Positions 9,939 to 19,222 of a stretch of 64,000 bases of DNA are shown piece by piece (the first letter of the stretch is position 1; each line of letters begins with the position of its first letter). The notes under the pieces are model-generated. The model did not search any database and was not told the origin of the DNA. It was given only the letters and a program-made list of their open reading frames with translations. Source of the stretch: Formosa sp. Hel1_31_208 (GTDB lineage: Bacteria; Bacteroidota; Bacteroidia; Flavobacteriales; Flavobacteriaceae); NCBI RefSeq assembly GCF_900104785.1, contig NZ_LT629733.1, positions 342,501-406,500 of the forward strand, in the 5' to 3' direction. Made by a program: the position numbers and the translations under genes.

Positions 9939-10020
9939 TACTCAAGGTGGGAATCGAACCCACACGACCGAAGTCACTGGATTTTGAATCCAGCGCGTCT
10001 ACCAATTTCGCCACTTGAGC
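9939..10020 (-). tRNA. tRNA-Leu (anticodon CAA)
   Basis: 82-nt tRNA read on the minus strand. The acceptor stem GCTCAAG pairs with CTTGAGT (one G-U). Anticodon stem CTGGA/TCCAG with loop TTCAAAA gives anticodon CAA, which reads UUG. The T arm has GGTTCGATTCC, and the D-arm region is CGAAATTGGTAGACGCG. CCA is not encoded after the discriminator A. The 82-nt length with a longer variable arm fits a leucine tRNA. Confidence 0.96.
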
Positions 10021-10032
10021 GTTTAAGGATTG

Positions 10033-10040
10033 CAAAATTA
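10033..10040 (-). promoter_or_regulatory. -7 element of the tRNA-Leu promoter
   Basis: The plus strand CAAAATTA reads TAATTTTG on the minus strand, an exact Bacteroidota -7 consensus (TAnnTTTG). It ends 13 nt before the tRNA 5' base, a spacing that gives a very short leader. A TTG 15 nt upstream is closer than the usual -33 spacing. Confidence 0.6.
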
Positions 10041-10106
10041 TAAAATAATTTTTTACAATCGAGTAAAAATAGTAGGTTTTATGCTTTTTCAGTTGAAATA
10101 AATTCA

Positions 10107-10114
10107 TAAATTTG
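10107..10114 (+). promoter_or_regulatory. -7 element upstream of prs
   Basis: TAAATTTG matches TAnnTTTG exactly and lies 49 nt before the prs start codon. I see no TTG at the usual -33 spacing, so the -33 part is weak or absent. Confidence 0.5.
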
Positions 10115-10163
10115 CACCTCGTTTAAAGTAAGCGTTTTAGATAACACCTATAATTCATTACCA

Positions 10164-11105
10164 ATGCCAACCGGAGCAACAGAAGCAAAAATTTTTGCAT
10201 GTACTCAAAGTAAAGAACTCGCAACGCATATTGCATCAAAATTTGGTGTGCCGCTAGGTAATGTCATTACGTCAACTTATAGTGATGGTGAATTTCAGCC
10301 ATCTTACGAGGAATCGATTCGTGGTACACGTATTTTTATTATTGGTTCTACGAACCCAGGTCCAGAAAATTTAATGGAAATGCTCCTGATGATTGATGCC
10401 GCAAAACGTGCCTCAGCAAGACATATTACGGCAGTTTTACCATACTTTGGTTGGGCTAGACAAGATCGTAAGGATAAACCAAGAGTGCCTATTGCAGCAA
10501 AACTTGTTGCTAAAATGTTAGAAGTAGCTGGAGCAACTCGTATTATCACAATGGACTTGCATGCCGATCAAATACAAGGATTCTTTGAGAAACCTGTAGA
10601 CCACTTATTTGCGTCAACCATATTTTTACCGTATCTCAAATCACTAGGGTTAGATAATCTAACGATAGCGTCTCCAGATATGGGTGGTTCTAAAAGAGCT
10701 TATGCCTATTCAAAAGCTTTAGAAAGTGATGTCGTCATTTGCTACAAACAACGCGCAAAAGCTAATGTGATTTCACATATGGAATTGATTGGTAATGTGA
10801 CCGGAAAGAATGTTGTCTTGGTAGATGATATGGTAGATACAGCTGGAACTTTAACGAAAGCAGCCGATTTAATGATGGAAAAAGGAGCACTTAGCGTAAG
10901 AGCTATTTGTACACATCCAATCCTATCAGGTGATGCTTATAACAAACTAGAAAACTCCAAATTAGAGGAATTGATCGTAACTGACTCCATCCCTTTAAAA
11001 CAACAAAGTGATAAAATTAGAGTTTTAACCTGTGCTGATTTATTTGCAGAAGTGATGCATAACGTGCATTATAACAAATCAATTAGCTCTAAATTTTTAA
11101 TGTAA
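10164..11105 (+). CDS. prs: Ribose-phosphate pyrophosphokinase
   Basis: 313 aa, standard length. Makes PRPP from ribose 5-phosphate and ATP for purine, pyrimidine, histidine, tryptophan and NAD synthesis. Visible signatures: the ATP/regulatory segment around RQDRKDKPRVPI, the divalent-cation and ATP motif DLHADQIQGFFEKPVDHLFA (about residues 130-150), and the PRPP-binding loop VVLVDDMVDTAGT (about 218-230). Cytosolic homohexamer in its family. It is followed 25 bp later by rplY; the prs-rplY-pth order is common in many bacteria. Confidence 0.97.
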   Translation: MPTGATEAKIFACTQSKELATHIASKFGVPLGNVITSTYSDGEFQPSYEESIRGTRIFIIGSTNPGPENLMEMLLMIDAAKRASARHITAVLPYFGWARQDRKDKPRVPIAAKLVAKMLEVAGATRIITMDLHADQIQGFFEKPVDHLFASTIFLPYLKSLGLDNLTIASPDMGGSKRAYAYSKALESDVVICYKQRAKANVISHMELIGNVTGKNVVLVDDMVDTAGTLTKAADLMMEKGALSVRAICTHPILSGDAYNKLENSKLEELIVTDSIPLKQQSDKIRVLTCADLFAEVMHNVHYNKSISSKFLM

Positions 11106-11130
11106 TTTAATATTAATATAAACACAAACA

Positions 11131-11787
11131 ATGAAATCAATTACAATCAATGGATCTCAAAGAGAAAGCGTGGGCAAGAAAGCAACAAAAGCCTTACGTA
11201 ATGCTGGTCAGGTTCCTTGCGTATTATACGGAGGAGACCAAACTATGCATTTCTCTGCACCAGAATTGGCATTCTCTAAACTAGTATACACGCCTAATGC
11301 GCATACAGTTGTGATTGCCTTAGACAATGGCGAAACGTTAGATGCTGTTTTACAAGACATCCAGTTTCACCCAGTAACCGATAGAATCTTACACGTAGAT
11401 TTCTACCGTTTATTTGAAGACAAAGAAATTGCTATGGATATTCCTGTGCATATCATCGGAACATCTAAAGGTGTTTTAAATGGTGGTGTTCTTCGTAGAA
11501 ATAGACGTAAATTAAGAGTAAAAGCTTTACCTAAAAATCTTCCAGATTTCTTAGAAGCTGATATTACACCTCTTAAAATTGGTGGTAAATTATATGTTAC
11601 CGCATTAGAAGGTGAAGATTATAAACTCTTACATACAGACAATACTGTAGTTGTGCAAATCAAAACTGCTAGAACTGCTATTGTTGAAGATGAAGATGAA
11701 GATGAAGATGAATTAGAAGGAGCAGATACAGCTGCAACTACTGAAGGAGGTGATGCTCCTGCAGGAGATGCACCCGCTCAAGAATAG
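11131..11787 (+). CDS. rplY: 50S ribosomal protein L25/general stress protein Ctc
   Basis: 218 aa, the two-domain CTC form: an N-terminal 5S rRNA-binding L25 domain (about 1-95; [17 protein letters not shown]) and a C-terminal TL5-type beta domain (about 96-185). The last 30 residues are a low-complexity acidic tail (Glu-Asp repeats, then Ala/Gly/Asp/Pro), typical of Bacteroidota L25. Co-oriented with prs and pth and ended by a strong hairpin. Confidence 0.95.
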   Translation: MKSITINGSQRESVGKKATKALRNAGQVPCVLYGGDQTMHFSAPELAFSKLVYTPNAHTVVIALDNGETLDAVLQDIQFHPVTDRILHVDFYRLFEDKEIAMDIPVHIIGTSKGVLNGGVLRRNRRKLRVKALPKNLPDFLEADITPLKIGGKLYVTALEGEDYKLLHTDNTVVVQIKTARTAIVEDEDEDEDELEGADTAATTEGGDAPAGDAPAQE

Positions 11788-11810
11788 AACTTATTTATTC
11801 ATGAATAATA

Positions 11811-11845
11811 AAAAGCATTCTATTTATTTAGAATGCTTTTTTATT
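11811..11845 (+). terminator. Intrinsic terminator after rplY
   Basis: AAAAGCATTCTA (11811-11822) pairs perfectly with TAGAATGCTTTT (11829-11840), 6-nt loop, followed by more T. It separates prs-rplY from pth. Confidence 0.9.
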
Positions 11846-11936
11846 TTTACATAAAGATTTTAATATTATCTGGACATTTCTACGAAATCTATTTAATTGG
11901 AATTCAACTTCTCGTGATGCTGAAAACACAGATCCT

Positions 11937-12503
11937 ATGAAAAAATTTCTTATTGTCGGACTTGGAAACATTGGCGACAAATATGCAAAGACGAGGCATA
12001 ATATTGGCTTCAAAATTTTAGATGCTCTAGCTGAAAAAGAGGAACTTAAATTTGAAACCCGAAAGCTGGGAGACCTCACAACTTATAAATTCAAAGGACG
12101 AACATTTATTCTTCTTAAACCTAGCACCTACATGAACTTAAGTGGCAAGGCCGTTGTCTATTGGATGACTAAAGAAAAAATTCCTTTAGAGAATCTTTTA
12201 ATCATCACTGATGATCTCAATTTACCCTTCGGAAATATTAGATTGAAAACCAAAGGAAGTGATGGTGGACATAACGGTTTGAAAGACATTCAGGATAAAT
12301 TACAAACTACGAAATACAACAGATTTAGATTTGGAATAAGTGATGAATTCTCAAAGGGTAGACAAGTGGACTATGTCTTAGGGGACTGGTCAGAGGAAGA
12401 ATCTAAAAAGCTTCCAGAACGCCTAGAAAAATCTATAGAACTCATCAAGTCTTTCGGAACCGCAGGCATTAATAATACCATGAATACATTTAATGGAAAA
12501 TAA
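11937..12503 (+). CDS. pth: Peptidyl-tRNA hydrolase
   Basis: 188 aa, full-length Pth. Recycles tRNA from peptidyl-tRNAs released during translation. Conserved elements: FLIVGLGNIGDKYAKTRHNIGF with catalytic His21, KPSTYMNLSG, the Asp-containing DDLNLPFGNIRLK, and GSDGGHNGLKDI. ATG start at 11937 fits the family. Its own promoter is likely, because a terminator precedes it. Confidence 0.96.
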   Translation: MKKFLIVGLGNIGDKYAKTRHNIGFKILDALAEKEELKFETRKLGDLTTYKFKGRTFILLKPSTYMNLSGKAVVYWMTKEKIPLENLLIITDDLNLPFGNIRLKTKGSDGGHNGLKDIQDKLQTTKYNRFRFGISDEFSKGRQVDYVLGDWSEEESKKLPERLEKSIELIKSFGTAGINNTMNTFNGK

Positions 12504-12531
12504 AAAAGAGGCTTCTAAGCCTCTTTTTTAT
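12502..12531. terminator. Bidirectional intrinsic terminator
   Basis: AAAAAAGAGGCT pairs with AGCCTCTTTTTT around a short TCTA loop, with A and T tracts flanking. It lies between convergent pth and the first T9SS metalloprotease gene and serves both. Confidence 0.9.
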
Positions 12532-12548
12532 TTTGTATTTATTATGTG

Positions 12549-15500
12549 TTATTCAACAACAATTCGTTTCGTAGCTTTCTTTAAGCCATCATCTACCGTT
12601 ACTAAATACACTCCTGCTTGAGCATTTCCAAGGTTGATGGTTTGATTAAATGCTGGCGACCCTTCATAGGTGTTATTAAAGATACGTCTGCCTCTTATAT
12701 CAAATACAGTGATTTTCACATCACCAGTCGCAGCATTATTTAAAACAACATTAAATTCCCCAGTATTAGGGTTTGGATAAATAATGAAATTTGAATTATC
12801 AAACTCTGAATCTGCAACCGATAGGGATCCTTGAACACATAGAAATAATTCAAAACTATCAAACGTCCCACCGTCTAGGTTTGCATCATCGACAACCGTT
12901 AATACCCAATCACCACCAGAGGTTTCACCGTAAATTGTAGACAAATCTCCTTCAGGCAAGAAACTTCCTGTAAATGGTGCAGCTGCACCTACTATAGATC
13001 CATCAGTTCCTTCTTGGTCAAATGTTGTGTTTACAAGGTTATCGCCATTTCCTCCTTCATCAAAAATCAAATCAACAACTGTTCCTTGTGGACTAGTTAA
13101 GGTGATTTCAAGATCAGAAACCCAAGTATGCGTAATATTCAGCGTCACATTAACATCAGTTACTGGAAAATCTTCAGTAACCGTTATTGTTGATGTCAAG
13201 GTGTTTCCTGCTCCTGAAGGAGAGATCGTTTGTTGCACATCATCAATAAAACTGTCACATGTTAAATTTGCAGTTGTAAAACTAAACACCGCGGAGGCAT
13301 TTGCAACACCGCAAAGGTTGGAAGCTGTCACTCTCCAGAAATATAAAGTATTTGCACCAAGCGATCCACTCACATAAGTTGTTGTTTGTACGTTCGCACT
13401 ATCAATTATAGCCGTAAAATTACTATCTGATGCAATTTCAATCAGGTAATCTTGAGCATTAGCCGATGCATTCCACATAAATTCGACTTCCGCACTCACA
13501 TCGACAGCCGTATTAGCAGGCATGGTTAAAACCGCTGGTGTTATGGTATCATTAAATATATTTAATATTAAATCCACTGTTTTTGTATTTGTTCCAGATA
13601 TCCCTTCAAATGTAAATGGATAACTTCCTGTAGCAACATTTTGCGTCCCACTAATAGTTAGTGTTCCAGTAGTGCCATCTGCAGTTGCAGATGTCGGATT
13701 AATAGAGGCATTTAATCCCCCTGGTAATCCTGTTACAGAGAAATTAGTCGTGCCTGTGAACCCTAAAAATGTATTATACATGAAATTGTATATGGCATCA
13801 CTCGGCTGACAAACATCTAATTCTGTATTATCAACAGTAATGACGTATTCAGACTCTTGAATGCTAAAGTTTATTGGATTAACCGCATAAAATATATTAT
13901 TATTTCCTTCTACAATAACTCTGGCGGTAGTTGTATCACCACCTGTTACCGGCACTGTAACGTCATGTGACCCATCATTTGCAACACCAGAAGCCATAAC
14001 AAATGGGAAGGTTTGTCCACCATCTACAGATAATAAAATATTCACTGTAGGTGTGTTTACAGTTCCAATATCTGTTCCTGCCACATCCCATGTAATTGTT
14101 TGCGTAGACCCTGCATCCCATGATTCATTTGTAGTTTGAGATGTTACAGCAAAAGGTCCAGAAGCAGCATCTACCGTCACGGTCATTAGGTCAAAGTCTG
14201 ATTGAGGGGATTGCCCTACACCACCAGCTTCAGAACGATCTCTTACGGTAAGTGCAAAATTTAAATCCCTTCCTACGTTTGAAACAGTCTCCCATGAGGA
14301 GTTATCCACAGTTTCAACCGGATTAGTTTCTGTTAGTTGACCATTTAATACCCGTTCTAAAATTGGCATGTAACGGTTTGGAGAAACGCTTGGAGGTCTT
14401 GAACGCCAAACTGCCCCCGTTGTTTTATTTGGGCCGAATGTACCATTAGTGGTTACACCGTTATCAATTTGTTCCCAGCAATAAGTTAACACATCAGTTC
14501 CGTCAGGATCTGTAGCTGCACCTCTCAATACAAAAGCGGTTCCACTTGGAATCGTATAATCTGTACCAGCATCTGCTACTGGTGGACTATTTGTTATTGC
14601 GGTAATCGTTGCACAGTTATTAGGTGGTGAAATTACATTATTCAATATTTGAAGAATACTGTAATAATGGAAATAAGGATCACTGTGATCTTGAACATCA
14701 TTACCACCTGTAATTCCAGCATATCCCATAATGGTTGTTCCACTTCCAGGTTCGGCATTCACACCAGTACCTTCAGAACTAAATGACCACGTATGATTTG
14801 CTCCCATTTGATGTCCAATTTCATGAGGCACGTAATCGATATCAAAGAAATCAGCGAAATATGGTCCACCATCATTGTCTAAGAAAGAGTGTGATGAAAA
14901 TCCAGACCCTTTTCCATTCGTACACACACATCCAATACATCCTGCATTGCCAGTATTTCCTCCAAAATCAAATAAATGTCCAATATCATAATCGGACTCA
15001 CCGACAGTGGCTGTTAAATTTGATTGCAAGCCTGCATTTAAATTTGCTCCATAGGGATCAGGAAAAGAAGGTGAATAAATCAAATCAATGGCTGGATCAT
15101 CGGCAGTATCTACGAGCTGAAACGTAATCGCCATATCCACTTCAAATACTTCATTAGTTCTATTTAAGGTCGATACCATTTGCGCTAAAGCATCCTGACG
15201 ATCAATCCCATTAACACTGTTGCCATCATCCCAAAATGCAGTATACTCTTGAGTTACGGAAATGGCAATTCTAAAGGTGCGTAATTGCTGATCATTAGCA
15301 TCTCTATTCAGCATAGAGGATTCAAAAGCCTCCTTTGAAATATCCAAATCATCCGTTAAACACTCAAATGTTTCTGGATATGCTTGTCTTGCGCTTTTAT
15401 TATATACTAAATATTGACCGTTAGAAACTTTGGTTACAGGTTGAATAAAGAACGTCTCTTCACCTGGGACAGAAATCATTGCATTTAGGCCTAACGGAGT

Positions 15501-15893
15501 CACACTAAACCTTACACGTGCTCCAGGGTTATCAATCTGCGACCCTAAGTAGGTTTTAATATTAGGGTGTTGTGCAGCATTGTCTTGCGATGAAAATATT
15601 TGAGTTTCAACTATTCTATACTGCTGAAGTTTTCCAAACACATCTGGAAAATCAACACTGACATTAGATTTTCCTCCGGATTGGCTTCTTAATGGTGCTT
15701 CTATTAATTCAGATTTAAAGTTGTCTACATCAAATTGAAACAGTCTAAAATGGTTTTCATCTAAAGCTTTTAAGCTTACATTTTCTATTCTGCTGTCCTT
15801 TGAAATGGCTTGCCAAACAGGGCTTTGACTATAACCGGAGGTCATAGAAAGACATAGTAAAATTACGGTTAGGGTAAGTAGTGTTTTTTTCAT
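12549..15893 (-). CDS. Secreted reprolysin-like zinc metalloprotease with P domain and T9SS sorting tail
   Basis: 1114 aa. Signal peptide 1-22 ending YSQ; propeptide-like region to about 200; metzincin domain about 205-430 with zinc motif H357-EIG-H361-QMGAN-H367 (HExxHxxGxxH) and a Met-turn at TTIMGYAG. Then follow beta-sandwich repeats with PxADAGTDYTI, a fibronectin-III-like segment (about 790-885), and a proprotein convertase P domain (about 890-1015; ITHTWVSDLEITLTSP). The por secretion sorting domain is at the C-terminus (FIIYPNPNTGEFNVVL to TKRIVVE). Exported by Sec, then across the outer membrane by the type IX system. Adjacent to a second T9SS protease of related tail architecture. 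Confidence 0.93.
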   Translation of the reverse strand: MKKTLLTLTVILLCLSMTSGYSQSPVWQAISKDSRIENVSLKALDENHFRLFQFDVDNFKSELIEAPLRSQSGGKSNVSVDFPDVFGKLQQYRIVETQIFSSQDNAAQHPNIKTYLGSQIDNPGARVRFSVTPLGLNAMISVPGEETFFIQPVTKVSNGQYLVYNKSARQAYPETFECLTDDLDISKEAFESSMLNRDANDQQLRTFRIAISVTQEYTAFWDDGNSVNGIDRQDALAQMVSTLNRTNEVFEVDMAITFQLVDTADDPAIDLIYSPSFPDPYGANLNAGLQSNLTATVGESDYDIGHLFDFGGNTGNAGCIGCVCTNGKGSGFSSHSFLDNDGGPYFADFFDIDYVPHEIGHQMGANHTWSFSSEGTGVNAEPGSGTTIMGYAGITGGNDVQDHSDPYFHYYSILQILNNVISPPNNCATITAITNSPPVADAGTDYTIPSGTAFVLRGAATDPDGTDVLTYCWEQIDNGVTTNGTFGPNKTTGAVWRSRPPSVSPNRYMPILERVLNGQLTETNPVETVDNSSWETVSNVGRDLNFALTVRDRSEAGGVGQSPQSDFDLMTVTVDAASGPFAVTSQTTNESWDAGSTQTITWDVAGTDIGTVNTPTVNILLSVDGGQTFPFVMASGVANDGSHDVTVPVTGGDTTTARVIVEGNNNIFYAVNPINFSIQESEYVITVDNTELDVCQPSDAIYNFMYNTFLGFTGTTNFSVTGLPGGLNASINPTSATADGTTGTLTISGTQNVATGSYPFTFEGISGTNTKTVDLILNIFNDTITPAVLTMPANTAVDVSAEVEFMWNASANAQDYLIEIASDSNFTAIIDSANVQTTTYVSGSLGANTLYFWRVTASNLCGVANASAVFSFTTANLTCDSFIDDVQQTISPSGAGNTLTSTITVTEDFPVTDVNVTLNITHTWVSDLEITLTSPQGTVVDLIFDEGGNGDNLVNTTFDQEGTDGSIVGAAAPFTGSFLPEGDLSTIYGETSGGDWVLTVVDDANLDGGTFDSFELFLCVQGSLSVADSEFDNSNFIIYPNPNTGEFNVVLNNAATGDVKITVFDIRGRRIFNNTYEGSPAFNQTINLGNAQAGVYLVTVDDGLKKATKRIVVE

Positions 15894-15962
15894 AAGTAGA
15901 TTTTTTTTAATAGATACATCAAAACAGGCGGCTCACAAATATAATACAGATAAATTAAAAAT

Positions 15963-15997
15963 AAAAAAAGAGAGGCAAGAATGCCTCTCTTTTTTTA
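15963..15997 (-). terminator. Intrinsic terminator after second metalloprotease gene
   Basis: A-run plus GAGAGGCA pairs with TGCCTCTC plus T-run around a 4-nt loop (AGAA). It lies 18 nt beyond the stop at 16015 on the minus strand, so the two metalloprotease genes are probably separate transcripts. Confidence 0.88.
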
Positions 15998-16014
15998 TTT
16001 CAAACTTTTAAAGA

Positions 16015-18060
16015 CTATTCAACAATAATCTTTTTTGTTGTTTTCTTATCTCCGTCGCTTACAGTAACGAGATACATTCCAGATTGCACATTGTTCAATC
16101 TAACAACTTCGTTAAAGTCTGCGTTGTTCACGTATGTATTATTAAAGATTCGTCGCCCTCTAATATCATACACGTCTACTATGATATCTTCATTAGATGA
16201 TGAATTCAACTTAATGGTGAACTCACCTTGATTTGGATTAGGGAAAATTAAAAACTCGTCACTACCAAACTCTGCAACGCTCAAAGGCTGTTCTGTACAA
16301 ACTGTAATCGACCAATCATTCAATTGACCTGTATCTGCAGCAAAGAAATCAGCTATTAATATGGTCCAATCTCCTGCGGTGGCTAATCCAGCAAATGCAC
16401 TTAATGGGTTAGTTGGAGCATATGTTCCTGTAGTTGGACTCGCACATGTAATTGCCGGTGCTGTATCATCAAATGTCACATCAAAATTAGCATTACTGCC
16501 ACAGTTGCCGTTCCATACATCTACAAATGTTACACCGTCAGGATGAATAATTCTCACAATTAAATCAGAAACAAAGGTGTGACTAACATCAACGTTCACA
16601 GAGATACTTTCTATTGGAGCTCCTAAATCTGGCAAGGTTAATATATTTGTCAAAAATGGTGTTCCCGGATTACCGGCATTACCATCCACAATGGCTAAGT
16701 TTAAGTTAGTCGCAGAAGCAAATGGATCACAAACAACTTCTGTACAGGTGTTTTTCAGCAATACATCAGTACTTTCAGTTACTGTTGCCGAAGTTCCTGT
16801 AACTGTAATTGTATATTCACCTTCTGCAGTGGCTCCAAGATTACCTACAGTCATCGTAAAGTCTCCATCAGCACTAAGTGATGTAGGACTAAAAGTTACC
16901 GTAGCTCCTGCAGGCGCTCCAGATGCTGAGAATGTGGTTGTTTCGGTAAATGACAAAATCGTATTATAACTAAAGTTAAAAACCACTTGGTTATCTACTG
17001 TAGGACAACTAGAAATCTCATTATTTGCAGATACAAGATTAAATCCTGGCGCAGGGGGTGTACATACATTAGGCTTAAATTGTGGTGCCAAAACACCAGC
17101 AACATAACCGTCTACGACAGCCATTTGATCAGGTGTAAACATATACATACACGCATCATTAACATAATCCATATAATTCATATGTAATACAAATTCACCA
17201 GCATTACAACCTGGCTGAGTTCCTGGGTTCGGACAATTATAAGTTTCCTGACCAGTATTTGGTGTATCTGCTATACCGTCATCAGCCGCACAAGAAGGTG
17301 CGCCTGGACCCCAAGGGTGATTTAAATTATAGAAATGACCTAACTCATGAGTTACTGTACGACCTAAATTAAATGGTGCACCCGGTACAATTCCTGAGCC
17401 CGGACAACCAGATCCAGATCCAAATGCTCCTAAATTCATCGTGACCGCTTGACCCGCTGCAATACTTCCACCTAATGGTGAAAATCCTAGTAGACCTGGT
17501 CCAATATCTCTTACTACAAAGTTCATGTAACCTGCCCAGTTGGTATCGGCATTATTACCACCACCAAAATTGTAACCAATAGACACCGCCGGATTCCCTT
17601 CTAATAACTCAGGATCTATACCAACAGGATGATTTGAAACGGCAAGACAAAAGGAGATATTCGCAACTCCGGGATTTAAGCCTGGATAAAAAGCACTTGC
17701 TGGAGTCCATAAACCAATATCGCTATTGGTAGCGGTGTAATCAGCATTTAAAATGTCTATTTGATTTTGAGCTAAAGCTTCTAAACACGCTCTATCGGCT
17801 TCATTACCAGAAGGAAAATGTACAGCAACTGGAATAACAATATTCCCGCCTCTAGCATTAAAATCTGTGCTTAATCGACGTGCGACTTCAGCCTTAAATT
17901 TCTTCTGATTTAGTTCATATTCTCTAGCAAAATCAGGGTCTTGCATCATCTCTTCCATGTACTCGACCATACCACAAGTTCGATCTTGCGCATTAAGATT
18001 TACAGTACAAATTAGCATGAGTACAGCAAAAATTGTTTTTAAAGTAAAATTTCTTTTCAT
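16015..18060 (-). CDS. Secreted M43-type (pappalysin-like) metalloprotease with P domain and T9SS sorting tail
   Basis: 681 aa from the ATG at 18060. I chose that start because MKRNFTLKTIFAVLMLICTVNLNAQ is an ideal signal peptide, whereas the upstream frame is not. The metzincin site is H238-ELG-H242-FYNLN-H248; position 245 is Asn where the general consensus has Gly, a form I recall in other flavobacterial cytophagalysin-like proteins. A Met-turn candidate is in NYMDYVNDACMYMF. Then come an immunoglobulin-like region (about 350-445), a P domain (about 460-590; VSHTFVSDLIVRIIHPDG) and the T9SS tail FLIFPNPNQGEFTIKL to TKKIIVE. Probably an extracellular or surface peptidase. Confidence 0.92.
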   Translation of the reverse strand: MKRNFTLKTIFAVLMLICTVNLNAQDRTCGMVEYMEEMMQDPDFAREYELNQKKFKAEVARRLSTDFNARGGNIVIPVAVHFPSGNEADRACLEALAQNQIDILNADYTATNSDIGLWTPASAFYPGLNPGVANISFCLAVSNHPVGIDPELLEGNPAVSIGYNFGGGNNADTNWAGYMNFVVRDIGPGLLGFSPLGGSIAAGQAVTMNLGAFGSGSGCPGSGIVPGAPFNLGRTVTHELGHFYNLNHPWGPGAPSCAADDGIADTPNTGQETYNCPNPGTQPGCNAGEFVLHMNYMDYVNDACMYMFTPDQMAVVDGYVAGVLAPQFKPNVCTPPAPGFNLVSANNEISSCPTVDNQVVFNFSYNTILSFTETTTFSASGAPAGATVTFSPTSLSADGDFTMTVGNLGATAEGEYTITVTGTSATVTESTDVLLKNTCTEVVCDPFASATNLNLAIVDGNAGNPGTPFLTNILTLPDLGAPIESISVNVDVSHTFVSDLIVRIIHPDGVTFVDVWNGNCGSNANFDVTFDDTAPAITCASPTTGTYAPTNPLSAFAGLATAGDWTILIADFFAADTGQLNDWSITVCTEQPLSVAEFGSDEFLIFPNPNQGEFTIKLNSSSNEDIIVDVYDIRGRRIFNNTYVNNADFNEVVRLNNVQSGMYLVTVSDGDKKTTKKIIVE

Positions 18061-18289
18061 AAATGATATAATTAAGTGTATTGAAAAATTTTGAATTTTG
18101 AACCCAAATCTAATAAAATTCAATCATTTTAGTGACTTTTTTTTAACAGAATATTAAGTTTTTAACGAATTCTAACTCTTTTTGTGGGTTATTTAGGATT
18201 TAAACTCATAATGAGTCGCTTACATATAATCTGTCATTTTTATTAATTGGTCTTTGGTTTATGATTATTTTTATCGAAAATTACAAATC

Positions 18290-19222
18290 TTGAACGTCTC
18301 GTTAAATAAGACTCTGCATACGAAAGCTCCTTCAGTGATTACCATTGGCACTTTTGATGGTGTACATATAGGTCACCAAAAGATTATCGAGCACTTGGTG
18401 AGAATTGGAAAAAACCAACAATTAAAATCAATTGTACTCACTTTTTTTCCGCATCCTAGAATGGTACTTCAACCCGATTTTAAAATTCAGCTGTTACACA
18501 CCATAGAAGAACGCCAAAGTGTCCTAAAACAGTTTGGTTTAGATGAATTAGTAATTAAAAAATTTACAAAAGATTTTGCGAATCTATCTGCTCGTGATTA
18601 TGTAAAACGCATACTGGTAGATGAGCTCAATGCAAAGCATATCATAATTGGCTACGATCACCATTTCGGAAAAAACAGAACAGCAAATATTGACGATTTA
18701 AAAGCTTTTGGTATTGAATTCGGATTTACTGTAGAAGAAATTTCAGCTCAAGACATCAAAAACGTTGCGGTAAGTTCAACTAAGATTAGACAAGCCCTAT
18801 TAGATGGTGATATTCCTATGGCAAATTCATACCTAGGCTATCCCTATTTTCTTACTGGAGAAGTCATTAAAGGTAAAGGTATTGGAAAAACGATGTCATT
18901 CCCAACGGCGAATATTCATATAGATAAACCCTATAAACTCATCCCTGTTAACGGTGTTTATGTGATAAAATCGACTATTGATAACCATACCGTTTTTGGT
19001 ATGATGAACATAGGCACGAATCCAACTTTCAAGGAAAACAAACAATCTATTGAGGTGAACTTCTTTGATTTTGAAGGCAATTTATATGGGAAGACGTTAA
19101 AAATTGAAATTTTACAACGACTCAGAGACGAACATAAATTTGAGTCTATAGATGCCTTACAATCTCAACTGAATTTGGATAAAACAAATGCCTTAGAGTT
19201 TCTTGAGCATTATGATAAATAA
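18290..19222 (+). CDS. ribF: Bifunctional riboflavin kinase/FAD synthetase
   Basis: About 310 aa. Makes FMN and FAD from riboflavin. N-terminal FAD synthetase nucleotidyltransferase domain (ITIGTFDGVHIGHQKII; SSTKIRQALLDGDI) and C-terminal riboflavin kinase domain (GKGIGKTMSFPTANIHI; GVYVIKS; GMMNIGTNPTF; EVNFFDFEGNLYG). No ATG is available in frame upstream of the conserved core. Candidates are TTG at 18290, giving 16 residues before VITIG as in other RibF proteins, and TTG at 18254. I prefer 18290. A 10-codon frame starting ATG at 18261 ends in TGA overlapping that TTG (TTGA), which could couple translation. The downstream HTTM gene overlaps its end. Confidence 0.92.
   Translation: MNVSLNKTLHTKAPSVITIGTFDGVHIGHQKIIEHLVRIGKNQQLKSIVLTFFPHPRMVLQPDFKIQLLHTIEERQSVLKQFGLDELVIKKFTKDFANLSARDYVKRILVDELNAKHIIIGYDHHFGKNRTANIDDLKAFGIEFGFTVEEISAQDIKNVAVSSTKIRQALLDGDIPMANSYLGYPYFLTGEVIKGKGIGKTMSFPTANIHIDKPYKLIPVNGVYVIKSTIDNHTVFGMMNIGTNPTFKENKQSIEVNFFDFEGNLYGKTLKIEILQRLRDEHKFESIDALQSQLNLDKTNALEFLEHYDK

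Noticed and set aside
9877..10107. Open frame covering the tRNA-Leu gene
   Set aside because: Its sequence is just the tRNA and its terminator read as protein.
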